This document shows positions 1 to 8,771 of a stretch of 64,000 nt of DNA, one piece after another. Under the pieces are notes generated by a model. The model ran no database searches. It was not told where the DNA came from and was given only the letters and a program-made list of their open reading frames with translations. Position 1 is the first letter of the stretch. Every line of letters starts with the position of its first letter. Where the stretch lies: assembly GCA_945873065.1 (NCBI GenBank), contig CAMCBN010000002.1, forward strand, positions 1 through 64,000, in the 5' to 3' direction. The stretch comes from an uncultured Candidatus Saccharibacteria bacterium. Its GTDB lineage: Bacteria; Patescibacteriota; Saccharimonadia; Saccharimonadales; Saccharimonadaceae. The position numbers and the translations under genes are program-made.

Positions 1-2
1 AC

Positions 3-716
3 GTCGGTGTGGAGAGTGAGGTAGGGGTTGATGGAGAGCTTGGAGCGGAGTCCGAAACGGACGAGGATGCTCTGTCGCTCGATATATCACCACAGAGTGC
101 AGACGAGACTGCTGCTGAGATTGACGACGGCTCGCTAGGCGTCGACGAACAGGCGGCCATCGAAGACGTCGCCGCTCTTGAAGACGCTGCCAGCATAGAA
201 GATGAGGGCAATGTCGACTTGGATGCTGTGTTGTCCGCTGAGCCCGAGGTGGAGGATCAGATGGGCGCAGTAGATGGCAACGATGACGAGCTGGACTTCG
301 TATCCGAGGCCGAGGTCGCGGAACTAGAGGCTTCGCTCTCCGACAGCGACGCGGCGCTTGACGACGACTTTCTATCACTGGGCGAGCATGACGACATGGC
401 AGTGCAAGACTCACCATCGGCTCTCGATGACACCACCGACCTTCAGGATGACTTCTTGGACGCAGACGACACTAGTAGCGTCGACAGCGTCTATGATGAT
501 TTCCTCTCCATGGATGACCTGGCTGTAGATGAGGAGGATTTGCCGGATAGCGCCGTAGACGCCGGCGACGAACTAGGATTCAACGAGCCGGCAGATGTCG
601 GCCTTGACGCCGGCAGCGATGGTTTTGACATAGATGCAGACAGCGATGCAGATGCAACTGACATGGATGCCGATGACGACGGTGACGTGTCAGAGAGTGG
701 AGGTTTCTCCTTATGA
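3..716 (+). CDS. very acidic low-complexity protein, 3' part (element-encoded)
   Basis: The reading frame is open from the left window edge, so the true start probably lies outside; the first in-window start codon is a GTG at 9. The product is almost entirely Asp/Glu/Ser/Ala/Val with no recognisable domain, transmembrane segment or cysteine, and is probably disordered. Its TGA stop overlaps the ATG of the coupling-protein gene (ATGA), implying translational coupling and a shared role in the element. Because such composition gives open frames easily, function cannot be assigned. Base composition is GC-rich, unlike DNA right of 8.76 kb. Confidence 0.6.
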   Translation, partial: VGVESEVGVDGELGAESETDEDALSLDISPQSADETAAEIDDGSLGVDEQAAIEDVAALEDAASIEDEGNVDLDAVLSAEPEVEDQMGAVDGNDDELDFVSEAEVAELEASLSDSDAALDDDFLSLGEHDDMAVQDSPSALDDTTDLQDDFLDADDTSSVDSVYDDFLSMDDLAVDEEDLPDSAVDAGDELGFNEPADVGLDAGSDGFDIDADSDADATDMDADDDGDVSESGGFSL

Positions 717-2299
717 ACGAACTATTCGCGCTATCTCGCGCCCTGCTCTCGAGTGGCAAGGGTGCCTATCTTGGGGAGGATAGCGAAGGCAGCTTGATCT
801 ACCTCCCCAAGGAGCAAACACTAACTGTACTAGGAGCTCCTCGGTCTGGCAAGTCGACTCGCGTATTTGTCCAGTCCATCGCCGCATTTCCAGGCCTTGC
901 CGTGTGTACGTCGACACGAGCGCCTGGACAGCAGCAGCACCCAGACATCATCGAGGTCACCGAGTCTGCCCGTCAGCAGCTGGCGGATGTATCAGGCGGC
1001 AACGTGGTGCACGTCGCGCTTAATCCGGCATCACCCACCCACTACAAGTCTTGGAACTTCTTGGAGGGGTGCAAAGACTGGAAGGTTGCTGAGGAGCGCG
1101 CCAGATTCTTCGTGTCAGCTAGCCTGGTGGGTGAACACACCGTCAACAACGCCGACTTCTTCCGCGGTGCAGCCATCCAGGCTTTGGCACCAATCATGAT
1201 GGCATGTGCTTTAAATCGTAAGCCCGCTAGCATGTTCGCAGAATTGGTGCGTAAGATGCGGCTACGCAGTTCGGGATCTGACACTGACGTATTTGATTCG
1301 ATGGGCACCCTTAAGAATGCTTTCAAGAGGAAGCGAGGGACAACACATCCCGCGAGCCTTGCGTTGGCGAACTTTCTCTCGAAAGATAAGATCTCCGACG
1401 AGACGCGGCAGAATGTGATGGCGGTGATTGGCAATGTCATACTTCCATCGATCGAGCGATGCTGTCCGGATGGACGCGATGAGTTCACGCTATCGGAACT
1501 CTTCAACGGTGATTCGACGCTGTATCTGCAGGCACGTTCTGGCAATACACAAATCGTTGCACCCTTTGTTGCAGCGCTGGTCGGCTCGCTAGTGACTCAG
1601 TGGCGCACCACGGCGGTAGAAGAGCGCCCAACCGGGTGCATGCTTGCCCTGGACGAGGTGGCAAACATCGCCCCCATCCATACCCTGCCCGAGATCATGT
1701 CTACAGCCGGCGGCGATGGCATTACGGTTGTTCTTGGCGTGCAAGACGTCCAGCGCATGGATGCGATCTGGCCTAGCGAGGGCTACGGCATCGTGGAGGG
1801 AGGCAGCCAGTTGCTCCTACCTGGCTACCGCGATGCTGCCTACCTGCAGCGCATCTCTGAGCTCACTCCCTTAGTCAATCGCTACCACACGAACGTCTCG
1901 GTCGATCACGAAGCGCTCAAAGCCGTCCCACATCGCGGCATCACAACGACTGACCTGATCGAGTCGGCAACACGGCGAGCTCGGAGCGTTGAGCGTGTCG
2001 ATCCACGCATCCGTGGCCTGTGCGACCAACACTTTCTTCGCATGGAACGCGCCAACATGCTGATGAAGGGGCAACAGATTGGCAAAATCGGCGACTCATT
2101 CGAAGAGTGGGCGCAGCACTACAACAGTGTCGTGTCGATCGACCATGTCGGCACTCTGCGGCACGCCCTTGAGCCCCACGAGCTCTTCGAGTTGCCACAC
2201 GGCCAAGCGCTCGCCATCTCCGGCACAACCATGGCCATGCTCAAGCTACCCGGCTGGTGGGAGTCGCCCTTGTGGCGGGACGTGCTTGGAGTGTCCTGA
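713..2299 (+). CDS. TraG/VirD4-type conjugative coupling ATPase (TraM-recognition domain)
   Basis: A 528-residue P-loop ATPase of the type IV coupling protein class, which brings DNA-relaxase complexes to a conjugative channel. Walker A is GAPRSGKST at residues 41-49, and a Walker B-like stretch LALDEVANIAP begins near residue 311, followed by a conserved GVQDVQRM segment typical of the TraG/TraD C-terminal half. The N-terminal membrane helices of VirD4 are absent, so it may be a soluble form or anchored by a partner. It starts at an ATG overlapping the upstream stop. The style resembles actinobacterial ICE proteins (inference). No relaxase, VirB4 or integrase is visible in the window, so only part of the element is present. 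Confidence 0.8.
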   Translation: MNELFALSRALLSSGKGAYLGEDSEGSLIYLPKEQTLTVLGAPRSGKSTRVFVQSIAAFPGLAVCTSTRAPGQQQHPDIIEVTESARQQLADVSGGNVVHVALNPASPTHYKSWNFLEGCKDWKVAEERARFFVSASLVGEHTVNNADFFRGAAIQALAPIMMACALNRKPASMFAELVRKMRLRSSGSDTDVFDSMGTLKNAFKRKRGTTHPASLALANFLSKDKISDETRQNVMAVIGNVILPSIERCCPDGRDEFTLSELFNGDSTLYLQARSGNTQIVAPFVAALVGSLVTQWRTTAVEERPTGCMLALDEVANIAPIHTLPEIMSTAGGDGITVVLGVQDVQRMDAIWPSEGYGIVEGGSQLLLPGYRDAAYLQRISELTPLVNRYHTNVSVDHEALKAVPHRGITTTDLIESATRRARSVERVDPRIRGLCDQHFLRMERANMLMKGQQIGKIGDSFEEWAQHYNSVVSIDHVGTLRHALEPHELFELPHGQALAISGTTMAMLKLPGWWESPLWRDVLGVS

Positions 2300-2543
2300 C
2301 GCTTGCCGGAACTACCGTCATAGAACTACCACAGTAGGCACCTGCGGCCTCTTGATCGTTGCAAAGTTTACGTCGGCACTTGTGAAATACTCCAGAAGAC
2401 ATGCGAAGTCTCACCTACTCGAGACATCGGAAATTTGAACGATTGACATATAACAGATTGGTTGCGGACATGGGTGCAGACCTCAGCATCGCTTGACGTT
2501 CCGTTATACTCGGCCACACTAAAGAGACTTAGGAGGTAGCACC
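2300..2543. other. intergenic region before the DUF2188-like ORF
   Basis: This stretch has no supported gene. It contains a candidate -35 TTGACA (around 2444-2449) and a TATACT at 2505-2510, but neither is paired with a good partner at normal spacing, so the promoter of the following small ORF is not resolved. A strong Shine-Dalgarno AGGAGG lies at 2531-2536. Confidence 0.4.
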
Positions 2544-2765
2544 ATGCCAGCCAATGTCGAAACATACAGCGAGGACAATCGATGGAAGAATCGCGTCCTA
2601 GGCAATAAGCGGGCTAGCAACACGTTCGACACCAAGGCCGAGGCGCAAGCCAAGGGACGTGAAATGGCCTAAATACTCCTTAGCGAGCATATCATCAAGA
2701 AGCGAGACGGCACCATTGGTGAGCGCAACTCCTATGGCAATGATCCTTACCCACCAAAGGGCTAA
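2544..2765 (+). pseudogene. DUF2188-like small protein interrupted by an in-frame stop
   Basis: From the ATG at 2544 (7 nt after AGGAGG) the frame gives 42 residues, then TAA at 2670-2672, then continues in the same frame for 30 more residues to a second TAA at 2763-2765. Both halves together look like one DUF2188-type protein. The first half carries W-K-N-R, the FDTKAEAQAKGREMA helix segment, and the second half carries EHIIKKRDGTIGERNSYGND, which is the usual end of that family. No frameshift is needed, so a single nonsense codon separates the halves. It is either a recent pseudogene, a sequencing error, or two separately translated pieces. Confidence 0.7.
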
Positions 2766-2809
2766 CTGAAACTGACCTCACCAAAGTACGACAGTAACTC
2801 TGCGATAAG

Positions 2810-2855
2810 GCGGGCACATTCTCCTTGGCCAAGGAGGATGTGCCCGCTCTCTCTC
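2810..2855 (+). terminator. intrinsic terminator after the DUF2188-like ORF
   Basis: GCGGGCACAT (2810-2819) pairs with ATGTGCCCGC (2838-2847), and inside it CTCCTT pairs with AAGGAG around a GGCC loop. One opposed pair is mismatched. A pyrimidine tract TCTCTCTC follows. The tail is not a pure T-run, but the stem is very strong. Confidence 0.65.
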
Positions 2856-3152
2856 GTGGGTTCGAGGCGATGAGTTACAAGTTGATGACGCGGCACAGGC
2901 GGTCTGTCACTGATAGCTTTCGGAAACACAAAGTAACCAACTTATAAGCGGTAATTTAATGTCTTAATCGACGACCTTCGATACACCTACCCAAAGGTCG
3001 ACAAATTGCCTCGGGTATGGGCGACAAAATGGCAGTGGTGCTAGGTCGCACGTGCATGGCGCTATGCTTGCGAAGGCGTCCGCTTCGGCAGGAACACCGA
3101 AGCCTCCAACGTCTCCGCTCGCTGCTTGTTCAAACTAAAATAGGAGAAAACC
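2856..3152. other. non-coding stretch, possible gene remnant
   Basis: I see no supported gene here. A short open frame ending in TAG just before the next RBS (about 3048-3140) encodes a composition resembling a protein C-terminus but has no start and is preceded by a stop. It may be a decayed gene tail. An AGGAG at 3142-3146 serves the next gene. Confidence 0.3.
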
Positions 3153-3923
3153 ATGGCCAACGAGGAACCGCTCTACCGCGCCATCGTCCCCGAAGGAACC
3201 CACCTCGCACGCTCGAACAACACCGAAGGTGCGTTCCGAGGTGCCGTTCTTGACGACGAGACCAACCAGGTAAGTGGGCAGGCTGAGCTGGTTGAAGTTG
3301 ATCGTGATGAGGATGATGAATCGAATGAGTCCTCCGATTTGAGCACTGCAGTTGCTATGTTGGCAGTCGCGGGAGCGTCCATCGCAGGCACCATTTTTGT
3401 CTCAGCGGTTGCTCCCAAGATTAAGACTTGGTGGGGCGACACGGCGTATCCATCATTGAAGGCAAGGCTCGGATCGCTGCTCACTCAGAAGAGTCAGGAG
3501 GAGCAGGTGGAGATTGGGGCGGCGATCGATAGCACGGCGTTGGCGAAAATTTCATCTGCCGATGCATCGACTGAGCTATCCATCGCGATGGCTGATCTGA
3601 ATTTTGTTATGAGTAGCGAGGAAGCGCAGCAGAGGTTTGTCACGCTTCTGCTTGCTGCGGCCGTTGCGGCCCATGAGCTTCGTACGCTCAAGAATGCGTC
3701 AATTGCTGGTGAGTCCGAACGCCAGCAAATTCAAGAACTGCTCGACAAATTTGCCGACGAATCAGTGGTCAGTCTTGCGAACAGGGTGTTTGACTCCAAT
3801 ACTGGGCTAGCTGTGGTAATGGATGCGGCCTTACAGAGGGTTCTTGGCCAAAGTGGACAGAACGATGGAGCGTATCTGCCACTGCAACGTGACCATTTCC
3901 ACGAGCTGCTGCAGCTGTCGTAG
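3153..3923 (+). CDS. hypothetical protein with one membrane helix
   Basis: A 256-residue protein of unknown family. It has an acidic N-terminal 60 residues, one hydrophobic helix near residues 66-88 followed by W-W, and then an Ala/Leu/Glu-rich helical region. Start ATG 3153 is preceded by AGGAG with 6 nt spacing. It stands alone between the terminator at 2810-2855 and the convergent XRE pseudogene. Its base composition matches the left arm. I do not recognise the family and assign no function. Confidence 0.65.
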   Translation: MANEEPLYRAIVPEGTHLARSNNTEGAFRGAVLDDETNQVSGQAELVEVDRDEDDESNESSDLSTAVAMLAVAGASIAGTIFVSAVAPKIKTWWGDTAYPSLKARLGSLLTQKSQEEQVEIGAAIDSTALAKISSADASTELSIAMADLNFVMSSEEAQQRFVTLLLAAAVAAHELRTLKNASIAGESERQQIQELLDKFADESVVSLANRVFDSNTGLAVVMDAALQRVLGQSGQNDGAYLPLQRDHFHELLQLS

Positions 3924-3933
3924 GAGACGCAAT

Positions 3934-4246
3934 CTACTCACCCACCCCTCCCACCAACTCCTCCACCCGCACATCCAGCGCCGTCGCCAGGGCGATGAGG
4001 GTGCGCAGGCGCGGGTTCATCGGGGTGCCGGGGCGGGACTCGCCTTTCTCGAACTTTTGGTAGGTGTAGGTGGAGATGCCGGCAGCATGGGCCATGGGCT
4101 TCTTGGCTGAGGCCCTTGGCGATGCGGGCGCGCTGCAGCCGCAGGCCAAGCTGGCGGGCGATGGGCCACCACTGCTCGTCTTGGCTGGTGGAGGAGGAGT
4201 CGCGCACGGCACCAGCGTCGAGCGGGTGCCTACTTGGCACCACCAT
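3934..4246 (-). pseudogene. XRE-family HTH regulator with a frameshift
   Basis: Two overlapping minus-strand frames each hold half of one Cro/CI-type regulator. The upstream frame gives QLGLRLQRARIAKGLSQE, the first helices of an XRE domain. The downstream frame gives MAHAAGISTYTYQKFEKGES and then LRTLIALATALDVRVEELV, the recognition helix and final helices. Joining them near 4096-4104, by skipping one base in the GCCAAGAAGCCCATGG stretch, restores a continuous HTH with normal spacing. The frame-A ATG at 4246 lies within a 14-bp palindrome. Either a real frameshift or a base error; as read it cannot make a complete regulator. Confidence 0.75.
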
Positions 4247-4256
4247 ACATGTATGG
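4243..4256. promoter_or_regulatory. perfect 14-bp palindrome, candidate XRE operator
   Basis: CCATACATGTATGG is a perfect inverted repeat overlapping the start codon of the divergent XRE gene and lying about 110 bp before the DUF4209 gene. XRE regulators commonly bind palindromes beside their own start, so it is a candidate autoregulatory operator that could also control the right-hand gene pair. This is inference from position and symmetry. Confidence 0.45.
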
Positions 4257-4366
4257 CAATCTAGAGATGTCAGCCGAGATGGAGGGAGGTGAGCGTCATG
4301 GGTGGCGACTGACCACGCGCCCCACGTAGGGGCTACCCCATCTGTATTACCGTAAGTTGGAAAGAC

Positions 4367-6253
4367 ATGGACTATAGCGAACTCGACCAGTACTCAAAGA
4401 GTGATATCACGCAGATTGCCGATGTCATTAACATCATCGCCGCCGAAGCAAACAAGCCGTGGACGATCCTTCAGAGGCTCGGCGAGCGAAAGCTTGATGA
4501 ACCAGACCTTAAAAATAATCCTGTGCTTCCATACGCTGAGCGGGCACTTGCTTACAGTTTTGTTGAGGACAAGAAGAATCCTGGGGCCGTGGTGCTTGGC
4601 GTACGTCTATCCTGCGCAAGCGATGAGTGGCCGCTAGCATTTAAAGATGTTTCCTCAATCGAAAAACAAGTTTGGTGCGAAATTGCAGAACAGTGCACAC
4701 ATCATCTAGCGAAGGCACACATGCTAGATGTAGCACTATCATGTGGCGCAATCCGTGGGCGCGACGTCGCTAAGGAGGTCGCCGAGCTCTATCTGACCGT
4801 TGCTCAAGATGTCAACATAGAAATATACTATCGAGGCGGCTGTCTACGTCGTTGTTGGAGTATTGCTCGTTCATATGGTTTGCATACATTAGAAGCGCAG
4901 GCAAAGAGTGCGTCCTGTCAGATGGCACACCAGATGGTGCAACTTATGTTCAAGCCACCTGAAATCCCCACAGGAATCCTGCTGCAGCCGTTTGAAATAA
5001 TTACTGTTCTCCCGCAGTGTGGCGAATTTAACAATCCCAGTCGGCAAGACGTGCAGACTCTACTAAAGCAGGTTCGCTCTCGGTCGGCAACCAACGTGTC
5101 GACCCTTGAAGGTGTATCCGAATTGCTTGTCAGAGTGGCGAGCACAGATTCTGAGCGCGACGAAGCACGCCGCTCGCTGATAGAAAATTACCTTGCTTTA
5201 GGTGAAGATGCAAAAGGGATGCTTGCTTCTTCATATTTTGAGAAGGCGGCCGGAAATGCCAATAAGTACGGTTTCACTGATTTAAGAGATCGCGCAGTAC
5301 AGCGGTTGCAGGCCGTACCGTATGAAGACCTCGGCATGCAAACACTTCCAATTGAGTTACGAATCCCCTGTTATGCCATTGATGCAACGCTGGATCACTA
5401 TCGGCATTCGCGAGATGGGCTTTCTGCGCTTGACATCTGGCTAGCTGGCGCGTCCCCCACCGGCTCTTACGAAAGTAACGTTGCTTTTGCCAAGGAAAGT
5501 ATGGATGGCTCCATTATTGCTGCGGTAACCAGAACCACTTTCTACGGAAACATGCCGACACGTACGAGTGCAGGCGTTGAAAGTGCGGTCGTCGAGGCAA
5601 CTGAGCGGCAGGAACTGATCAACGTGGGACTTTATGGGCAGACGCTTGCGCATGAACTTAAGGCGATTAAGTATCAATACGGTATCGTCACGCCCACACA
5701 AATTACTGCTCATCTGGTACAGACCTATCGATGTGACTCGCAACTTGCTCTTGCGCTGGGGCACGCCATCGTTAGTTTCTGGGACGAGCGCTACACCGAC
5801 GCTGGACGCGCTGCTTTTCCTCTCGTCGAAGCAGGAGCTCGAGGCGTTCTGCTATTGCTTGGTGACCCACTGTATCGGATCCAAACAGGCAACGCTGGCG
5901 GGCACTTCCCGTCACTCGAAAAGTACGCTGAAAAACTTGAGCAGCATGACTTCGACATCGATTGGCTTCGGTGCATCCGCAATCCTGTCGCCAAGTGGCG
6001 CAATGCTCTCGCTCATGGTCATCGGCTTGAACTAGCAGACTATGAGGCGGCCGTGCTGCTGCGTACCGCCGCGCTGCTCGTCGTCTTGACGTCAGGTAAT
6101 TCTTCCGAAAAAGACAAAGAGGAAATCGAAATGAGTCTTCGCGACCCGGTGCATTGGGCGGCCAACCAAGCCGAACTCATGCAAAAGTGGGAACAAGTAT
6201 GGGCGCCAGTATGGGAGCCCAAAATTGGCACAACTGATCTAAAGGAGTCATGA
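4367..6253 (+). CDS. DUF4209-type protein with C-terminal RNxxxHG motif
   Basis: A 628-residue, mostly helical protein without signal peptide or membrane segments. Near the C-terminus, residues 545-551 read RNALAHG, matching the RNxxxHG signature of Pfam DUF4209 and also the R-x4-H pattern of HEPN nucleases. The function of DUF4209 is not established. A weak GGAAAG precedes the ATG at 4367. The stop overlaps the next start (ATGATGA), so the two proteins are coupled and may form a complex. The upstream XRE gene with palindrome, the mobile-element context and the HEPN-like motif suggest a defence or toxin-type module (inference). Base composition is intermediate between the flanking TraG region and the right-hand chromosome. 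Confidence 0.7.
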   Translation: MDYSELDQYSKSDITQIADVINIIAAEANKPWTILQRLGERKLDEPDLKNNPVLPYAERALAYSFVEDKKNPGAVVLGVRLSCASDEWPLAFKDVSSIEKQVWCEIAEQCTHHLAKAHMLDVALSCGAIRGRDVAKEVAELYLTVAQDVNIEIYYRGGCLRRCWSIARSYGLHTLEAQAKSASCQMAHQMVQLMFKPPEIPTGILLQPFEIITVLPQCGEFNNPSRQDVQTLLKQVRSRSATNVSTLEGVSELLVRVASTDSERDEARRSLIENYLALGEDAKGMLASSYFEKAAGNANKYGFTDLRDRAVQRLQAVPYEDLGMQTLPIELRIPCYAIDATLDHYRHSRDGLSALDIWLAGASPTGSYESNVAFAKESMDGSIIAAVTRTTFYGNMPTRTSAGVESAVVEATERQELINVGLYGQTLAHELKAIKYQYGIVTPTQITAHLVQTYRCDSQLALALGHAIVSFWDERYTDAGRAAFPLVEAGARGVLLLLGDPLYRIQTGNAGGHFPSLEKYAEKLEQHDFDIDWLRCIRNPVAKWRNALAHGHRLELADYEAAVLLRTAALLVVLTSGNSSEKDKEEIEMSLRDPVHWAANQAELMQKWEQVWAPVWEPKIGTTDLKES

Positions 6254-7923
6254 TGACAAAGCACAGTGAACTGGACAACGATGAACGCATGCAGATCAGG
6301 GGTCGACTCAAGCAAGAGCAGATGATCGAATCTGCCTTCACGAACGGCGATGGCCCATGGACAATTGTGTATGACGACTGGCGTTTCGACAATAATGACA
6401 ACGGCGGTCGATACATGGCGTTTGCTCAGCCGAGGATGCGCGACAAGATCCTTTCGCACGCTGGTTGGGATTTTACAAAGGGAGACGGCCACCCTGGATT
6501 CAGAACCAGTCACGACGACACAGAGTACTATCGAAGTAGCCACGCACCAGAATTTGAGCCGCTCGTAATTTGTCACTACTTTTACGGCGTTGTTCCTGAT
6601 GTGCTGTATATTTCAGAAGAGTTCAGGCTGTTGATGAATCTGTGGCAAGATCCAAAGTCTGGCGACTACTATGAAATCAAAGATGACGGCTCAAAGAATC
6701 TTGCCATTAGATATAAAGGCAAGCGAATCGAAGTGCGGACACCACTATTGAAGCGCTATATGGCGGCTCGGCAACTGGATGCCGTGCTATTCATCGATAC
6801 ACGGACATCTGTTGAATACGGTGGCGATGTCGCGGATTTTTCGGATCTCGAGTTTGAAGGACAAATTGATGATGAGCTCATGTATCTCTCGCGAAGTGTT
6901 GGCAGGTCACCGCTTAGTGATGCACGTGTTGGCTCACTAGTATTCGCTAAGCGGATCCTTCCCGCTCCGCCTCAGGAAACCTGCGGAATCTGGCCCTGGG
7001 ACGAGACCGATCCGTCGGACTACCCAGAGTTCATCATTGGCGAAGACGAGTACGGTAAACCGGTCAAGTATACATGCGATCCAGATCGTCTTGCCAACTA
7101 CTTCGGCAAAAATCCAGACGCGCCACATTATCTCACGCCAGTATTCTTCAAACCAGAGGTGCTCCAGAAGTACTATGACGACTCTGACTTGTACACGGTG
7201 AGTGATGGGCATTTGTCCTGCGCTTCCATGTGGGGCGTTAAGATTGACAATGGCAACCCAAATTGCGTCGTCGTGTTTCTTGGCGATATCGGTCGCGACA
7301 TTCCTGAAAGCCACTGGGCTCACTGGCTCTCACACAACGTACCACCGACACAACGCATGAGCGATGTAGGTGTGCGACGAGCCTTCTTCGGGCAGTTTGC
7401 AGAAAGTGAGAACCCAGAACACCGCTTCAAGCTGGCGTACGACCAATTGCAGAACTCGTGGGAAGATCACTGGGGATGGCGGCTCCATCGCAAAGCAGAA
7501 GGGCCGGACGCTGGCGTGCTTCAGCGTCTGCGCATCCCCGTCAACGACACCGACGCAGAACTGCGCGCGCAGTTGATCAACCTCGCACTTGTCTTGGTGG
7601 ATTACCTCAATGAGAAGCAGGTGGCCTCGTACCTCTCAGACGCCAAGGGAGACAAAGGCATCGCCAAGCTCAAGAAATTCCTCGAGGCCCAGTCATACCA
7701 ACATACCGAACGCGACGTCCGCCTTCTGCAAAGAATCCAGAGGATGCGCTCCCGTATTGGGGCGCATTCGTTAGGTAGTAGTGGACAGGCCTATCTCGAG
7801 GAAGAACTCGGGAAGGACACTCCGCAGGAGTACATCGCACGCCTCATGACCGAAGCAACGCAAATGCTGGATAATCTCAGGGCGTTTGCGGAGAAGCGGC
7901 CGTTGCAAGATTCAGACTCATAA
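6250..7923 (+). CDS. unknown protein coupled to the DUF4209 gene; HEPN-like C-terminus
   Basis: A 557-residue soluble protein whose start ATG overlaps the DUF4209 stop. The N-terminal half (to about residue 380) is rich in aromatic and acidic residues and I recognise no family. The last 150 residues are helical and contain RMRSRIGAH, in which R500-x5-H506 fits the R-x4-6-H spacing of HEPN RNases. No signal peptide or membrane helix is present. With its partner it forms a two-gene unit in which both products end in a HEPN-like motif, an arrangement I do not recognise as a named system. The RNase role is inference from a short motif only. Confidence 0.65.
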   Translation: MMTKHSELDNDERMQIRGRLKQEQMIESAFTNGDGPWTIVYDDWRFDNNDNGGRYMAFAQPRMRDKILSHAGWDFTKGDGHPGFRTSHDDTEYYRSSHAPEFEPLVICHYFYGVVPDVLYISEEFRLLMNLWQDPKSGDYYEIKDDGSKNLAIRYKGKRIEVRTPLLKRYMAARQLDAVLFIDTRTSVEYGGDVADFSDLEFEGQIDDELMYLSRSVGRSPLSDARVGSLVFAKRILPAPPQETCGIWPWDETDPSDYPEFIIGEDEYGKPVKYTCDPDRLANYFGKNPDAPHYLTPVFFKPEVLQKYYDDSDLYTVSDGHLSCASMWGVKIDNGNPNCVVVFLGDIGRDIPESHWAHWLSHNVPPTQRMSDVGVRRAFFGQFAESENPEHRFKLAYDQLQNSWEDHWGWRLHRKAEGPDAGVLQRLRIPVNDTDAELRAQLINLALVLVDYLNEKQVASYLSDAKGDKGIAKLKKFLEAQSYQHTERDVRLLQRIQRMRSRIGAHSLGSSGQAYLEEELGKDTPQEYIARLMTEATQMLDNLRAFAEKRPLQDSDS

Positions 7924-8094
7924 CCATCGAAGATGTCTTCTTTGGAAAATGGTGTTGTTGGCGGCCTTCTCATAGGCATGGGGTCCAGTTGCCGTCTAAC
8001 AACCTTCATCCGGCCAGTGGCGAAGGCTATCAGCGCTTCATATGGCTCTGGGCGCTCTTTGACGATGGAGGCACTGCGCTCACCGCCGCTCTCG

Positions 8095-8730
8095 TCAGTC
8101 CTTGCGAGCAGCCGCCAGGTGACGCCCGATGGTCATACCACTGAAGCCCAGCCGCTTGGCGATCTCAGCGATGGTCAAGCCTTGCTGGCGGAGGAGGATC
8201 GCCTGGGCACGGTCTTCGTCGGTGAAGCGGCGGTGGCGTTCCAGCCCTGTCTGCCCGCGCAGCCGGTAGACCGTCGAGCGGTTGACGCCCGTCTGCCGGA
8301 CGATCTCCTTGACGGGGACGCCAGTGCGGTACAGGTCGACCACCTGCTGGCGCTGCTCCGGCGTCAGGGGCCGGAACTTCGTCTGCTTGATGCGGTCGAC
8401 CACACGCGGCGACCGTGGCACTGTGTCGGGTGCATCACTCTCACCGTTCGGCCGCTCCCCCACGCTGCTGTCCGATGCGGTGCATCGTCGTTGCAGGGAC
8501 TCACCTTCTGGCTCTGCCGCATCTGCCCCGTGAAACGGCCTGGACTCGTCCGCATCGCCCACTGCGCCATCTGACCCGTCAGTAGCCGGCAGATGCGCTA
8601 CATTGGGGCTGGTACACACCTGGCCGTCCTCACCGGCGGCCAGCTTCCTTCGGAAGTCCAGCAGCACCATCAGGTTGTTAGGGTCAATGGTGCGGAGTTG
8701 TACCACGATACTCGTATATGTAATTCGCAT
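8095..8730 (-). CDS. double helix-turn-helix protein (recombinase/transposase-type HTH)
   Basis: A 211-residue product with two consecutive HTH segments in the C-terminal half: LTPEQRQQVVDLYRTGVPVK followed by GVNRSTVYRL, and TDEDRAQAILLRQQGLTIAE followed by FSGMTIGRHL. These resemble the Hin/resolvase and IS-type HTHs. The middle region is low-complexity and polar. No serine-recombinase or DDE catalytic domain is present, so it may be a regulator or a DNA-binding accessory of the element. Only a weak Shine-Dalgarno precedes the ATG at 8730. The start lies almost at the composition change around 8.74 kb, so the N-terminus could be artificial if the junction is an assembly join. Confidence 0.6.
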   Translation of the reverse strand: MRITYTSIVVQLRTIDPNNLMVLLDFRRKLAAGEDGQVCTSPNVAHLPATDGSDGAVGDADESRPFHGADAAEPEGESLQRRCTASDSSVGERPNGESDAPDTVPRSPRVVDRIKQTKFRPLTPEQRQQVVDLYRTGVPVKEIVRQTGVNRSTVYRLRGQTGLERHRRFTDEDRAQAILLRQQGLTIAEIAKRLGFSGMTIGRHLAAARKD

Positions 8731-8771
8731 TGGGTGGGATCTTTCTTAAGACGGCTTCAGTTAATAAATAC

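Noticed and set aside
731-917. short antisense ORFs across the TraG-like gene and other GC-rich genes
   Set aside because: They follow from GC-rich codon use on the opposite strand and lack motifs and ribosome-binding sites.
3017-3253. 78-residue plus-strand ORF overlapping the start of the gene at 3153
   Set aside because: Its Arg/Leu/Pro-rich composition is typical of a shadow frame, and the AGGAG serves the ATG at 3153.
7933-8574. 213-residue plus-strand ORF
   Set aside because: It mostly reads the antisense of the double-HTH gene, which has clear motifs; no signals of its own. The first 160 bp (7924-8094) remain unassigned.
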